Of a stretch of 10,429 nt of DNA, positions 1 through 6,143 are shown piece by piece. Numbering within the stretch: the first letter of the stretch is position 1; each line of letters starts with the position of its first letter. The notes under the pieces are model-generated. The model was not told the origin of the DNA. It made no database searches and saw only the letters and a program-made list of their open reading frames with translations. A program made the translations under genes and the position numbers. This DNA comes from Oscillospiraceae bacterium. GTDB taxonomy: Bacteria; Bacillota; Clostridia; Oscillospirales; Ruminococcaceae. The stretch is from contig JAEDLA010000028.1 of the NCBI GenBank assembly GCA_016295545.1, positions 1 through 10,429 on the forward strand, given 5' to 3'.

Positions 1-1
1 A

Positions 2-490
2 AAAGACCTTTCAGATTACGGTATAAGGTATGACAGCTGGGACAGTCAGAGTGCCGCCGGATTTCTTCTTTCAGTATCTGAAGAAATAAAGGAAAAGACC
101 GGCAAGGACATAACAAGCGAAAAGCTTTATGTTGAAATATTTTCACGCATAAACAGCTGTCTTATCTTTGTTTCGTTTATGCCGAAAAGCACCCGTAAAA
201 TCCGGAAAGAGTTAATAGTCTGTACATTTCCGGATTTTGAATCACTCAGAAACTTCTGCCGGAAAATTAGCGATGAATTTCCGGAAATGATATATTCAGA
301 CAGTCTTTATTACAGTTCATGTACCCTCCGGCTTATACTTGAAATATCATCAGAGTGCAGATGTTTTGCCGAGGACTTTGCAGGAGAGGGGACTGTCTCA
401 GAATATGATGCTGTTGCACAGGCGTCAACCCGTGAATACTATGTCTGTGCCGAGCCTTTTAATGCGGTTGAAAAGATTGCAAAGCTTTAA
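2..490 (+). CDS. mecA: MecA-family adaptor protein, 5' end outside window
   Basis: The frame is open from base 2, so the gene starts upstream of the window; the ATG at 179 is only an internal methionine. 162 residues are visible. The first ~60 match the MecA N-terminal pattern: an acidic DL..YGI stretch, then an amphipathic helix with EEIKEKTG, then KLYVEIF leading to a strand LIFVSF. The rest matches the MecA C-terminal domain: a TFPDFESL strand-turn, a helix, a D-SLYY hairpin, then a SEYD segment and an ending like 'AVEKIAKL'. In characterised Firmicutes, MecA delivers substrates to the ClpC/ClpP protease, and the C-terminal domain contacts ClpC. The linker between the domains is only about ten residues, so the full protein is probably near 180 residues, shorter than B. 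subtilis MecA (about 218). The assignment rests on pattern recognition of a weakly conserved family. The stop codon sits directly at the edge of the palindromic element that follows. Confidence 0.68.
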   Translation, partial: KDLSDYGIRYDSWDSQSAAGFLLSVSEEIKEKTGKDITSEKLYVEIFSRINSCLIFVSFMPKSTRKIRKELIVCTFPDFESLRNFCRKISDEFPEMIYSDSLYYSSCTLRLILEISSECRCFAEDFAGEGTVSEYDAVAQASTREYYVCAEPFNAVEKIAKL

Positions 491-662
491 GGCAACACCG
501 CACAATTAGCAGCTACCGCTTTTGCCGCACATCTGCTTGCAGATTTTCCGTCATATCACATAAAAATCTCTTGACATACGCCAGTATGCCTGCAAGATTT
601 TTATGCAATCTGCCGAAAAATCTGACTGCGCATCTGTACGACAATAATTATGCGGTATTGCC
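491..662. repeat. MITE-like palindromic element with 18-bp terminal inverted repeats
   Basis: The ends are 18-bp inverted repeats: GGCAACACCGCACAATTA (491-508) and TAATTATGCGGTATTGCC (645-662), differing at two positions that become G-U pairs in minus-strand RNA. The interior is also palindromic: CATAAAAATCT (559-569) pairs exactly with 595-605, CATAC (575-579) pairs with GTATG (584-588) around a GCCA tip, and the flanks between the ends and the core pair imperfectly. The whole 172 bp can therefore fold into one long hairpin. No ORF is credible inside it. It lies between two convergent genes, so it could act as a bidirectional terminator or mRNA 3' end structure. A possible TA target duplication (488-489 and 663-664) is suggestive only. 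Its size, palindromy and terminal repeats fit a miniature transposable element, but copy number cannot be judged here. Confidence 0.7.
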
Positions 663-693
663 TATACACTTGTTGCACTTTTTACCTGTTATT

Positions 694-2082
694 TTACTCT
701 GCCGAAAGAAATTCCTCAAAGCTTGCAACATCGCCTGTTTTTGTAGCAGTATAGGCGTAATAGGACAGCATCAGCGAAGCGTCCACCGGAGTAATTTTGC
801 CGTCACTGTTCACATCAGCCGCTTTTTGCTGAACGACAGTAAACAGAGAAGCTCCGCCGGTTTGTCGCAAAGCATAATCTCCCAGAACTATTGAAGCATC
901 TACAGGTGTAATTTTACTGTCATTGTTCATGTCACCAAGCTGAATATTTTCAGAGGTTTCAGTAACAGGCTCTGTTTCAGCAACAGATACAGTTGTGGAA
1001 GTCGTTGTAGTTGTAGTCGTGGTGGTAGTTGTGGTAGTCGTTGTAGTTGTTGTAGTCTCAGCAGTCGTTGTTTCTGTGATTTTTCCGTCTGTTTCGTTGT
1101 AGGAAGTCAGGCACGCAGGAAAGCTGTCATAATAATAGGGATACATAAAAGTATTAACATCATGCATATAAAATGTCAGCGTCTGCTGTTCGCCGTCCAC
1201 ATCAGCTGTACAGGTATATTTCACCCCTGATTTTACATCATAGGAGTGCATTTCCTCATCAGAAAGAAGGAACTGTCTGTTCGTTACATCGACTATATAC
1301 CAGTTGTCGGAAAGGCGTATCTCATTCCACGCATGATTTACTCCTGTAACAACAACAGCGTCAATTCCTGATTCTCTGCACAGGAGCATATACGCAAGGG
1401 AAAAACCGGCGCAGACAGTTTTATTATCAATGAAAGCTGACGCTATTGACTGGTCAAGTTCTCCCGATTGGTAGGCAACATTCTTTCTTAAAGCAGTGTA
1501 AAGATAGTTCGCACGGTCATATTCGGAATCATAAGCCATTGCGCCCTCAGTGTATGTCTCTATTTCTGTTTCTATTGCTGCTTTTGCCGAAGCTCTTTCA
1601 GCGCCGTCCTGATACTTCTCAAAAAGGCAGAACTGAACATATCTGGTGCCATACATTATACTTGAATCGCACCAGAAAAACTCAGGGTGAGAATAGTGGA
1701 AAAGCCATGCTATCTCAACAGCACGCTCCTGGCTAATACCGCTGAAATAGGCTGAGGGAGTCTGAACATAATCTGCTGCTGAGCTGTCAACTGTTTCACA
1801 ACTTTCAAGGAGAGCGTTATAGAAATTCTTTTCAGCTTCCGTTTTCAGCATATTATAGATATAGCAGTCATCCTCCCAAGTACTGCTGATACTTGTTTTT
1901 GCTGTGCTGAAATACGGCTGAGGATAAACCTCATCTCTGACAGCAGTCCAGCGCAGGTCATTCTGCTGTGATATTTCAGTATAAGTTTCTGCTGCCGCCG
2001 AAGTATAAAAAGAACTTGTAATACAGCCTGCAATAACAGCAGCAGACGATAGCAGTCCGCATATTCGTTTAAAAATACTCAT
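694..2082 (-). CDS. Secreted transglutaminase-like protein with Thr linker and type I dockerin
   Basis: 462 residues. The ATG at 2082 is preceded by AAGGAG (2090-2095) with a 7-nt spacer. Residues 1-31 form a signal peptide; cleavage after A29-A30-A31 is likely, although IAGC at 17-20 is also a possible lipobox. A transglutaminase-like cysteine peptidase fold (Transglut_core) lies around residues 180-290 with the triad visible as C224 (TVCAGFS), H250 (NHAWNEI) and D265 (YIVDVT). A linker with 19 consecutive threonines (343-361) follows. The C-terminus (about 382-460) is a type I dockerin with two calcium-loop repeats, beginning D384-M-N-N-D388 and D423-V-N-S-D427, each followed by KITPVDAS. 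Dockerins bind cohesins on scaffoldins, so the protein is probably exported and displayed on a cellulosome- or amylosome-like complex. Whether the core is a peptidase, a cross-linker or only a structural domain cannot be decided. It is likely monocistronic, with its own promoter at 2171-2199. Confidence 0.92.
   Translation of the reverse strand: MSIFKRICGLLSSAAVIAGCITSSFYTSAAAETYTEISQQNDLRWTAVRDEVYPQPYFSTAKTSISSTWEDDCYIYNMLKTEAEKNFYNALLESCETVDSSAADYVQTPSAYFSGISQERAVEIAWLFHYSHPEFFWCDSSIMYGTRYVQFCLFEKYQDGAERASAKAAIETEIETYTEGAMAYDSEYDRANYLYTALRKNVAYQSGELDQSIASAFIDNKTVCAGFSLAYMLLCRESGIDAVVVTGVNHAWNEIRLSDNWYIVDVTNRQFLLSDEEMHSYDVKSGVKYTCTADVDGEQQTLTFYMHDVNTFMYPYYYDSFPACLTSYNETDGKITETTTAETTTTTTTTTTTTTTTTTTTSTTVSVAETEPVTETSENIQLGDMNNDSKITPVDASIVLGDYALRQTGGASLFTVVQQKAADVNSDGKITPVDASLMLSYYAYTATKTGDVASFEEFLSAE
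1000..1056 (-). repeat. Poly-threonine linker coding repeat
   Basis: These 57 bases encode 19 consecutive threonines between the catalytic domain and the dockerin. All four ACN codons are mixed, so the DNA is an imperfect rather than a pure repeat. This suggests selection on the amino-acid composition (a flexible, possibly O-glycosylated linker) and would limit replication slippage. Confidence 0.9.
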
Positions 2083-2098
2083 AAAAATACTCCTTATC

Positions 2099-2112
2099 CG
2101 GCAATCATGCCG
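2099..2112 (-). other. Small stem-loop in the 5' leader of the dockerin gene
   Basis: CGGCA-ATCA-TGCCG is a perfect 5-bp stem with a 4-nt loop, three bases upstream of the Shine-Dalgarno (2090-2095). In the mRNA it sits just before the ribosome site and could modulate access or stability. There is no T-tract, so it is not a terminator. It may be chance. Confidence 0.35.
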
Positions 2113-2170
2113 TCTATATAAAATAGATAAATACTATTAAACTGTGAATACATTTTAAGCTATTATAACT

Positions 2171-2199
2171 ATTATAGCACATATTTTTACAGATGTAAA
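2171..2199 (-). promoter_or_regulatory. Sigma-A promoter of the dockerin/transglutaminase gene
   Basis: Read on the minus strand, TTTACA (2194-2199) is separated by exactly 17 nt from TATAAT (2171-2176). Transcription would begin near 2164, giving a leader of about 80 nt before the ATG at 2082. It lies in an AT-rich gap downstream of the antiporter terminator, consistent with independent transcription. Confidence 0.8.
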
Positions 2200-2231
2200 T
2201 AGAAAAAATATTAATATCTGAGAAAAAATTG

Positions 2232-2261
2232 TAAAAAAATTCCTCGCTGTGCAGCGAGGAA
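2232..2261 (-). terminator. Rho-independent terminator of the antiporter gene
   Basis: On the minus strand a 9-bp perfect stem, TTCCTCGCT paired with AGCGAGGAA (2240-2261), has a 4-nt loop and is followed by a run of seven T (2232-2238). It begins 21 bases after the antiporter stop codon, the expected position for an intrinsic terminator. Confidence 0.92.
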
Positions 2262-2282
2262 AACAATAAGCTATAAATATTT

Positions 2283-3554
2283 TTACTTTCTTGACAGTTC
2301 CTGAATCTGTTCCTCAAATTTCTGACGTTCTTCAATGTTACGAACAAGCTGGCTGTCAACATTCTCATCAGCCTGTCCTTTGAATACAAATTTAAGGAGT
2401 ACAGGTGTTATAATCGTGGTGAACACTACCATTATGATTATAGGAACAAAGAATTTTTCATCGATAAGTCCGAGACCTGCACCTTTCTGTGCAACTATAA
2501 GTGCAACTTCTCCTCGTGATATCATGCCGACACCAATCTGAAGCGATTCCTTTCCGGTATAACGGCAGACCTTTGCTCCCAAACCGCAGCCCACGACCTT
2601 AGTAGCAAGGGCAATAAGCACGATAGCAACGGTAAACCATATAAGATTACTGCCCATTTTTATGCTTGTCATTGAAAGTCCCACACTGGTGAAGAATACC
2701 GGTGAAAGGAGCATATACGACAGAGTGTCAAACTTTGAAGTGGTGTACTTGACATTGGTACTTCCGGAGAGGGCAAGTCCGGCGAGAAAAGCTCCGGTAA
2801 TATCTGCAACGCCGAAGAACTCCTCCGCAATCCATGCAAGAGCAAGGCAGAAGACAAATGAAACAATAGTATGTCTGCGCAGGTCCTTCCGGTCGTGGTC
2901 ACGCCATTTTATATAGACAATGTGATAAACCACAGCCGCAAGTATAGCAACAATAAAGAATGCAACTATCTTTACAAGAACAAGCCACAGAGGAGCTGTA
3001 TCTGCTCCCTCACCGCCGCCGGCAAGAGATGTTATAACAGTAAGTGCAATGATTCCTAAAATATCATCAATAAGAGCAGCTCCCAGTATGGCATTACCTG
3101 CACGGGTGCTCATTTTTCCCAGTTCCTTTAAGGTTTCAACAGTAATTGAAACAGAAGTTGCCGTAAGGATAACTCCGATAAAGAACTGCTGAAGAATAGC
3201 CGGAGCGCCCTGACCGTTCTCGCCTATTCCCCAGAGCTTTGCAACTGCAAAACCGCCGAGCAGCGGAACGATAACTCCGCAGAGAGCTATTACAAAAGAT
3301 GCCTTTCCGGATTTTTTCAGCTCACCGATATCAGTTTCCATACCGACTGTAAACATCAGCAGTATAACACCAAGCTCGGAAAGACTGCTTATAAAATCAG
3401 TTTTCTCGATAAGTCCGAGACAGGCAGGGCCGAGAAAAACTCCGGCGAGGAGTGCGCCAACGACCTGCGGCAACTTGATTTTTCTTGTAACAAGTCCAAA
3501 AAGCTTTGTTGACAAGAGAATCAGCGCAAGAAATTTTAAAAATTCGTAATCCAT
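2283..3554 (-). CDS. CPA2-family cation/proton antiporter (NapA/KefB-like membrane domain)
   Basis: 423 residues from the ATG at 3554, chosen because GGGAGG (3561-3566) lies 6 nt upstream. A longer frame starting at 3602 would begin at or next to the predicted transcription start and lacks a ribosome site. The protein is a multi-pass Na+/H+ exchanger-type domain (PF00999), about residues 5-390, probably 12-13 membrane segments. The ion-binding pair is visible as D163-D164 in ALIDDILG, preceded by the discontinuous-helix segment TATSVSITVETL (131-142); GMISRGEVALIVA (343-355) matches the conserved late helix. Two adjacent aspartates are typical of electrogenic CPA2 exchangers such as NapA. The tail after about residue 393 is short, charged and helical, with no TrkA-N/RCK domain, so this is not a full Kef channel-type protein. 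It likely exchanges Na+ or K+ for protons in pH and salt homeostasis; the ion cannot be read from sequence. It appears to be a single-gene unit. Confidence 0.92.
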   Translation of the reverse strand: MDYEFLKFLALILLSTKLFGLVTRKIKLPQVVGALLAGVFLGPACLGLIEKTDFISSLSELGVILLMFTVGMETDIGELKKSGKASFVIALCGVIVPLLGGFAVAKLWGIGENGQGAPAILQQFFIGVILTATSVSITVETLKELGKMSTRAGNAILGAALIDDILGIIALTVITSLAGGGEGADTAPLWLVLVKIVAFFIVAILAAVVYHIVYIKWRDHDRKDLRRHTIVSFVFCLALAWIAEEFFGVADITGAFLAGLALSGSTNVKYTTSKFDTLSYMLLSPVFFTSVGLSMTSIKMGSNLIWFTVAIVLIALATKVVGCGLGAKVCRYTGKESLQIGVGMISRGEVALIVAQKGAGLGLIDEKFFVPIIIMVVFTTIITPVLLKFVFKGQADENVDSQLVRNIEERQKFEEQIQELSRK

Positions 3555-3560
3555 TACAAA

Positions 3561-3566
3561 CCTCCC
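3561..3566 (-). promoter_or_regulatory. Ribosome binding site that fixes the antiporter start
   Basis: GGGAGG on the minus strand, 6 nt before the ATG at 3554. It supports the shorter protein over an upstream ATG at 3602 that would be nearly leaderless. Confidence 0.85.
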
Positions 3567-3610
3567 GCAAAAATCAGGTTTTTCCAGATTATCTCTGAAC
3601 ATTCCTAAAT

Positions 3611-3639
3611 ATTATATATCAATATGCGGATTTTGTCAA
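3611..3639 (-). promoter_or_regulatory. Consensus sigma-A promoter of the antiporter gene
   Basis: On the minus strand, TTGACA (3634-3639), a 17-nt spacer and TATAAT (3611-3616): a full consensus match. The predicted start of transcription is near 3604, leaving a leader of about 50 nt. No operator-like repeat is evident, suggesting strong constitutive expression. Confidence 0.88.
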
Positions 3640-3692
3640 TGAAAAGGAGCGTTTACACAAGCCAAAGTTTATCAACTTTTCCGGAGGATTTT

Positions 3693-3746
3693 ATGGTACA
3701 AATTCTGCGCAAGTCATTGGTAATAAAAACAATGCAAAACAAATGA
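3693..3746 (+). CDS. Possible 17-residue peptide, hypothetical
   Basis: An ATG at 3693 follows GGAGG (3683-3687) with a 5-nt spacer. The peptide is short and basic (MVQILRKSLVIKTMQNK), with a TGA inside the left arm of the 3743-3765 hairpin. No convincing promoter is visible upstream on this strand and no family is recognisable. It could be a leader peptide, a remnant or chance. Confidence 0.2.
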   Translation: MVQILRKSLVIKTMQNK

Positions 3747-3765
3747 GCCCCTTAAAGGAGCTCAT
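3733..3765 (-). terminator. Terminator-like hairpin downstream of the sensor kinase gene
   Basis: ATGAGC(C)CCT (3743-3752) pairs with AGG(A)GCTCAT (3756-3765) around a TAA loop. The single mismatch becomes a G-U pair in minus-strand RNA. On that strand the stem is followed by TTTGTTTTGC, a broken T-tract. This favours termination of minus-strand transcripts, namely the two-component operon, although it lies about 180 nt after the kinase stop. No better terminator is visible nearer. Confidence 0.5.
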
Positions 3766-3776
3766 CTGCCATGATA

Positions 3777-3819
3777 TAGGGATTATTGGGGATTTTATAG
3801 GGTAATATTGGGGTAAACA
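3777..3819. repeat. Imperfect tandem repeat, GGGG-rich, two copies of 21-22 bp
   Basis: Copy 1 begins TAGGGATTATTGGGGAT (3777-3797) and copy 2 begins TAGGGTAATATTGGGGTAA (3798-3819). The second copy also pairs with the following ATTACCC: AGGGTAAT (3799-3806) with ATTACCCT (3819-3826), or GGGTAA (3811-3816) with TTACCC (3820-3825). Spaced G-rich direct repeats of this kind resemble arm-type recombinase sites or protein-binding sites; no function is proven. Confidence 0.5.
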
Positions 3820-3948
3820 TTACCCTACCATGAAAATCAGCTTCGGGATTTCTCCCTCAGCAATTATATTATAGACGGCGTATGTGTATTTCTTGTGAAA
3901 AACCGGCAAATTTTCAGTTATAATTTTATGAACAAGGTATAAACATTT
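3820..3948 (-). pseudogene. Possible excisionase-like helix-turn-helix remnant
   Basis: Directly after the kinase stop codon, and in the same frame, 42 codons stay open until TAA at 3820-3822. There is no ATG or ribosome site near the 5' end, so it is not an intact gene. The part VYNIIAEGEIPKLIFMVG resembles the recognition-helix half of HTH_17/excisionase domains (pattern: tVY.lI.eG.IPa.r.G), but the first helix and the usual RRYRI-type ending are missing. The opposite strand is also open over most of this stretch, which weakens the case. Alternatives are a chance open frame or a former C-terminal extension of the kinase. Confidence 0.25.
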
Positions 3949-5412
3949 TTATGTGTTATGCACATCAGCCTTTTCCGGAAGAACATCACTTATTTTAAAC
4001 CAGAAAACCGAGCCTTTGCCGAGAGTGCTTCTTACGCCGTATTCATAGCCATGAAGCTTCAGAACTGCCTTGACTATGGAAAGTCCAAGACCAGTTCCCA
4101 CAACCTCTCTCTTATGATTTTCAGAGCGGTAATATTTATCGAAGATAAGCTTTATCTTATCCTCCTCGATGCCCTCTCCGGTGTCCTCTATTTCAATAAG
4201 AACGCCGTCCTCCTGATTTATCTGCCGTACAAATACCTGTTTATCGGCACCGGTATAATTTATTGCATTGTTAATAAGATTATAAATTACCTGTTCAATT
4301 TTTACAACATCACAGCAGACCACCCTTTCCTCATCAGGGATAAAGTGGATATGATATCCCATTTTCTCCGATATACCTTTGAATCTGTCAATTATCTCCG
4401 CAAGCTGGCTTCTTATATTAAATTTAGTACAGCTCAGCTTCTGCTTGCCGCTTTCCAGCTTTGACAAATCAAGGACATCATTGACAAGAAGTGCAAGCCT
4501 GTCCGTCTCGTTAATGATAATTTCAAGATGCTCAGCTCTTTTTTTCGGATTATCACCTGAAAGGTCACGTATCATCTCAGCGTAGGCTTTCAGCATAGTA
4601 AGGGGAGTCCGCAGGTCGTGGGAAATATTTGCAATAAGGTCACGCTGCATGGTATCAACCTTTGAAAGCTCCTTTTCCGCATAAGTAAGAGTATCTGCAA
4701 GCTGTTTTACCTCAAGATAGCCTTTCCCCTCAAATTTAGTGTCAAAATTACCTTTGGCAAGGCTCTCTGCGGACTTTGTAATCTCAGTAATCGGCTGAGC
4801 AATACGCTTTGAGACATAGAGCGATATGATAAATGCAACTCCTATCAGGATAAATATAATGATACTCAGCTGACGCTTTATGATAGATACAGTTGAACCT
4901 ACAGGCACAAGAGCTGTATTAAGCAGCAGATAGCCCTCCGGCTTTTCAGGTGAACCAATAGCACAGCCATAGAGAAGCATATCATAATTGCTTCTCGGAT
5001 TTTTTATTTTATAGTATATCTGACCGTTACCGCTTTCTGTTATCTTGTCCAGAAAAACGTACACTCTGTTTTCTTTTCCATGAATCATGCAGTCGCCCAG
5101 TACCTCACGGGAATAGAGCGATCTGCCGTACTTGTCAAGAACTTCAACACAAAGGTCGTTGTCAACAGCAATATCAGTAAGTGTTTTCCCGAAGCTGTCA
5201 CCTGAATGCTGCTCATAGGAGTTTACAATGGTATCAGCGGCTATCCTGACATCATTTATTTTCATTGTCTCATAGAAACGCTCCAGGAAGAAAATCAGGC
5301 TGAACCACAGCATAAAGAATACTATAGCGGAAAAAAGCACGAAATAAAGCCATATTTTCAGTCTGAGGGGCGTTTCTGCAATTTTCCGTTTTATGATGTT
5401 ATACAGCTTCAA
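3949..5412 (-). CDS. Two-component sensor histidine kinase
   Basis: 487 residues, a classic membrane-bound HisKA kinase. Order: a TM helix at about 20-43, an extracytoplasmic sensor region of about 135 residues, a second TM at about 182-200, HAMP (about 200-255), the HisKA dimerisation helix with phosphoacceptor H265 in NISHDLRTP, then the HATPase domain with the N-box N382 (NLINNAINYT), G1 D410-T-G-E-G414, the F-box IFDKYYR and G2 G439-T-G-L-G443. All catalytic motifs are intact. The start is a TTG at 5412; the next in-frame methionine is inside the first TM, so the TTG is the only sensible choice. The gene overlaps the end of the response regulator gene by 14 nt, implying translational coupling and a shared mRNA. 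It should autophosphorylate and pass phosphate to D52 of that partner. The sensor region has no family I recognise, so the stimulus is unknown. Confidence 0.95.
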   Translation of the reverse strand: MKLYNIIKRKIAETPLRLKIWLYFVLFSAIVFFMLWFSLIFFLERFYETMKINDVRIAADTIVNSYEQHSGDSFGKTLTDIAVDNDLCVEVLDKYGRSLYSREVLGDCMIHGKENRVYVFLDKITESGNGQIYYKIKNPRSNYDMLLYGCAIGSPEKPEGYLLLNTALVPVGSTVSIIKRQLSIIIFILIGVAFIISLYVSKRIAQPITEITKSAESLAKGNFDTKFEGKGYLEVKQLADTLTYAEKELSKVDTMQRDLIANISHDLRTPLTMLKAYAEMIRDLSGDNPKKRAEHLEIIINETDRLALLVNDVLDLSKLESGKQKLSCTKFNIRSQLAEIIDRFKGISEKMGYHIHFIPDEERVVCCDVVKIEQVIYNLINNAINYTGADKQVFVRQINQEDGVLIEIEDTGEGIEEDKIKLIFDKYYRSENHKREVVGTGLGLSIVKAVLKLHGYEYGVRSTLGKGSVFWFKISDVLPEKADVHNT

Positions 5413-6076
5413 ATTTATATCCCATTCCTCTCAGGGTAACGATAAATTTCCTGTACTCTCCAAGACTGTTTCTCAGCATTTTGATATGTGTGTCAACAGT
5501 TCTGTCATCACCGAAGAAGTCATATCCCCATACTTCCTCGAGAAGCTTGTCACGGGAGAGTGCGATATTCTTATTTTTTACAAGGTAAAAGAGAAGATCA
5601 TATTCCTTTGGCGTCATTGACGCTTTTTCGCCGTTTACATAGACTTCTCTGCCGGAGATATTGACCTCCAGTCCCTCAAAAACATACTTATCCGGCTGAG
5701 CCGACTGCTCCGAGCGGCTGTTTCTTTTCAGAACAGCTTTTACTCTTGCCATAAGCTCCTTAGGCGAAAAAGGCTTTACCACATAGTCGTCAACGCCTAT
5801 TTCAAATCCGAAAAGCTTGTCATACTCCTCGCCTCTTGCGGAAAGCATTATCACAGGGATATTTTTCGTCTTGTTTATCTCCTTGCAGGCAGAATATCCG
5901 TCAAGACGAGGCATCATCACGTCCATAATTATAAGGTCGTAGTCATTGCTGCGGCAGAGATTAACAGCTTCCATGCCGTTTTCAGCTTCAGTAACCTCAT
6001 AGCCTTCAAATTCCGCATATTCACGGACAACCTTTCTGATATTTATTTCATCATCTACAATTAATATTTTAGACAT
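5399..6076 (-). CDS. OmpR/PhoB-family response regulator
   Basis: 225 residues from the ATG at 6076, chosen because GGGAGG (6083-6088) lies 6 nt upstream and the protein then begins MSKILIVDDE, the standard receiver start; a further upstream ATG (6133) would add 19 residues that fit no receiver domain. Receiver domain 1-115: acidic pair D8-D9, phosphoacceptor D52 (IIMDVMMP), switch residue S79 and K101. Winged-helix DNA-binding domain about 130-223, with the recognition helix around DDRTVDTHIKMLRNSLG and the typical ending LRGMGYKFEAV. It is a DNA-binding transcription factor activated by the overlapping kinase gene. It may regulate its own promoter through the repeats at 6143-6183. PhoP, VanR and similar subfamilies cannot be separated from sequence alone, so no symbol is given. 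Confidence 0.95.
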   Translation of the reverse strand: MSKILIVDDEINIRKVVREYAEFEGYEVTEAENGMEAVNLCRSNDYDLIIMDVMMPRLDGYSACKEINKTKNIPVIMLSARGEEYDKLFGFEIGVDDYVVKPFSPKELMARVKAVLKRNSRSEQSAQPDKYVFEGLEVNISGREVYVNGEKASMTPKEYDLLFYLVKNKNIALSRDKLLEEVWGYDFFGDDRTVDTHIKMLRNSLGEYRKFIVTLRGMGYKFEAV

Positions 6077-6082
6077 ATTATT

Positions 6083-6088
6083 CCTCCC
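6083..6088 (-). promoter_or_regulatory. Ribosome binding site that fixes the response regulator start
   Basis: GGGAGG on the minus strand, 6 nt before the ATG at 6076. It excludes the upstream ATG at 6133, which lies at the predicted transcription start and lacks a ribosome site. Confidence 0.85.
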
Positions 6089-6137
6089 TGAGCTATTATT
6101 TGACCTGTGCGGAAACAGCAGATTTCCGGACAATTAC

Positions 6138-6143
6138 ATTATA
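6138..6143 (-). promoter_or_regulatory. -10 element of the two-component operon
   Basis: A perfect TATAAT on the minus strand, giving a start near 6131 and a leader of about 55 nt. At 15-18 nt spacing no hexamer resembles TTGACA, so the promoter probably depends on an activator, plausibly the response regulator itself. Confidence 0.6.

Larger units (their letters stand above)
3640..3948. other. Gene-poor intergenic region, possible mobile-element scar
   Basis: About 310 bases with no gene of normal size. From left to right it holds a short inverted repeat AAAGTT-TATC-AACTTT (3664-3679), a 17-codon ORF with a Shine-Dalgarno (3693-3746), a terminator-like hairpin (3743-3765), an imperfect GGGG-rich tandem repeat (3777-3819), and a minus-strand open stretch (3820-3948) whose translation faintly resembles an excisionase-type helix-turn-helix. 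Each is listed separately; together they may be the remains of an integrated element, which is inference. Confidence 0.4.

Noticed and set aside
571..894. Plus-strand open frame of 107 codons
   Set aside because: It spans half of the palindromic element and the antisense of the dockerin domain, with no ribosome site; the dockerin reading on the opposite strand is unambiguous.
3958..4464. Plus-strand open frame of 168 codons opposite the histidine kinase
   Set aside because: The minus strand here carries the N-box, G1 and G2 motifs of the kinase ATPase domain, so the frame is a shadow.
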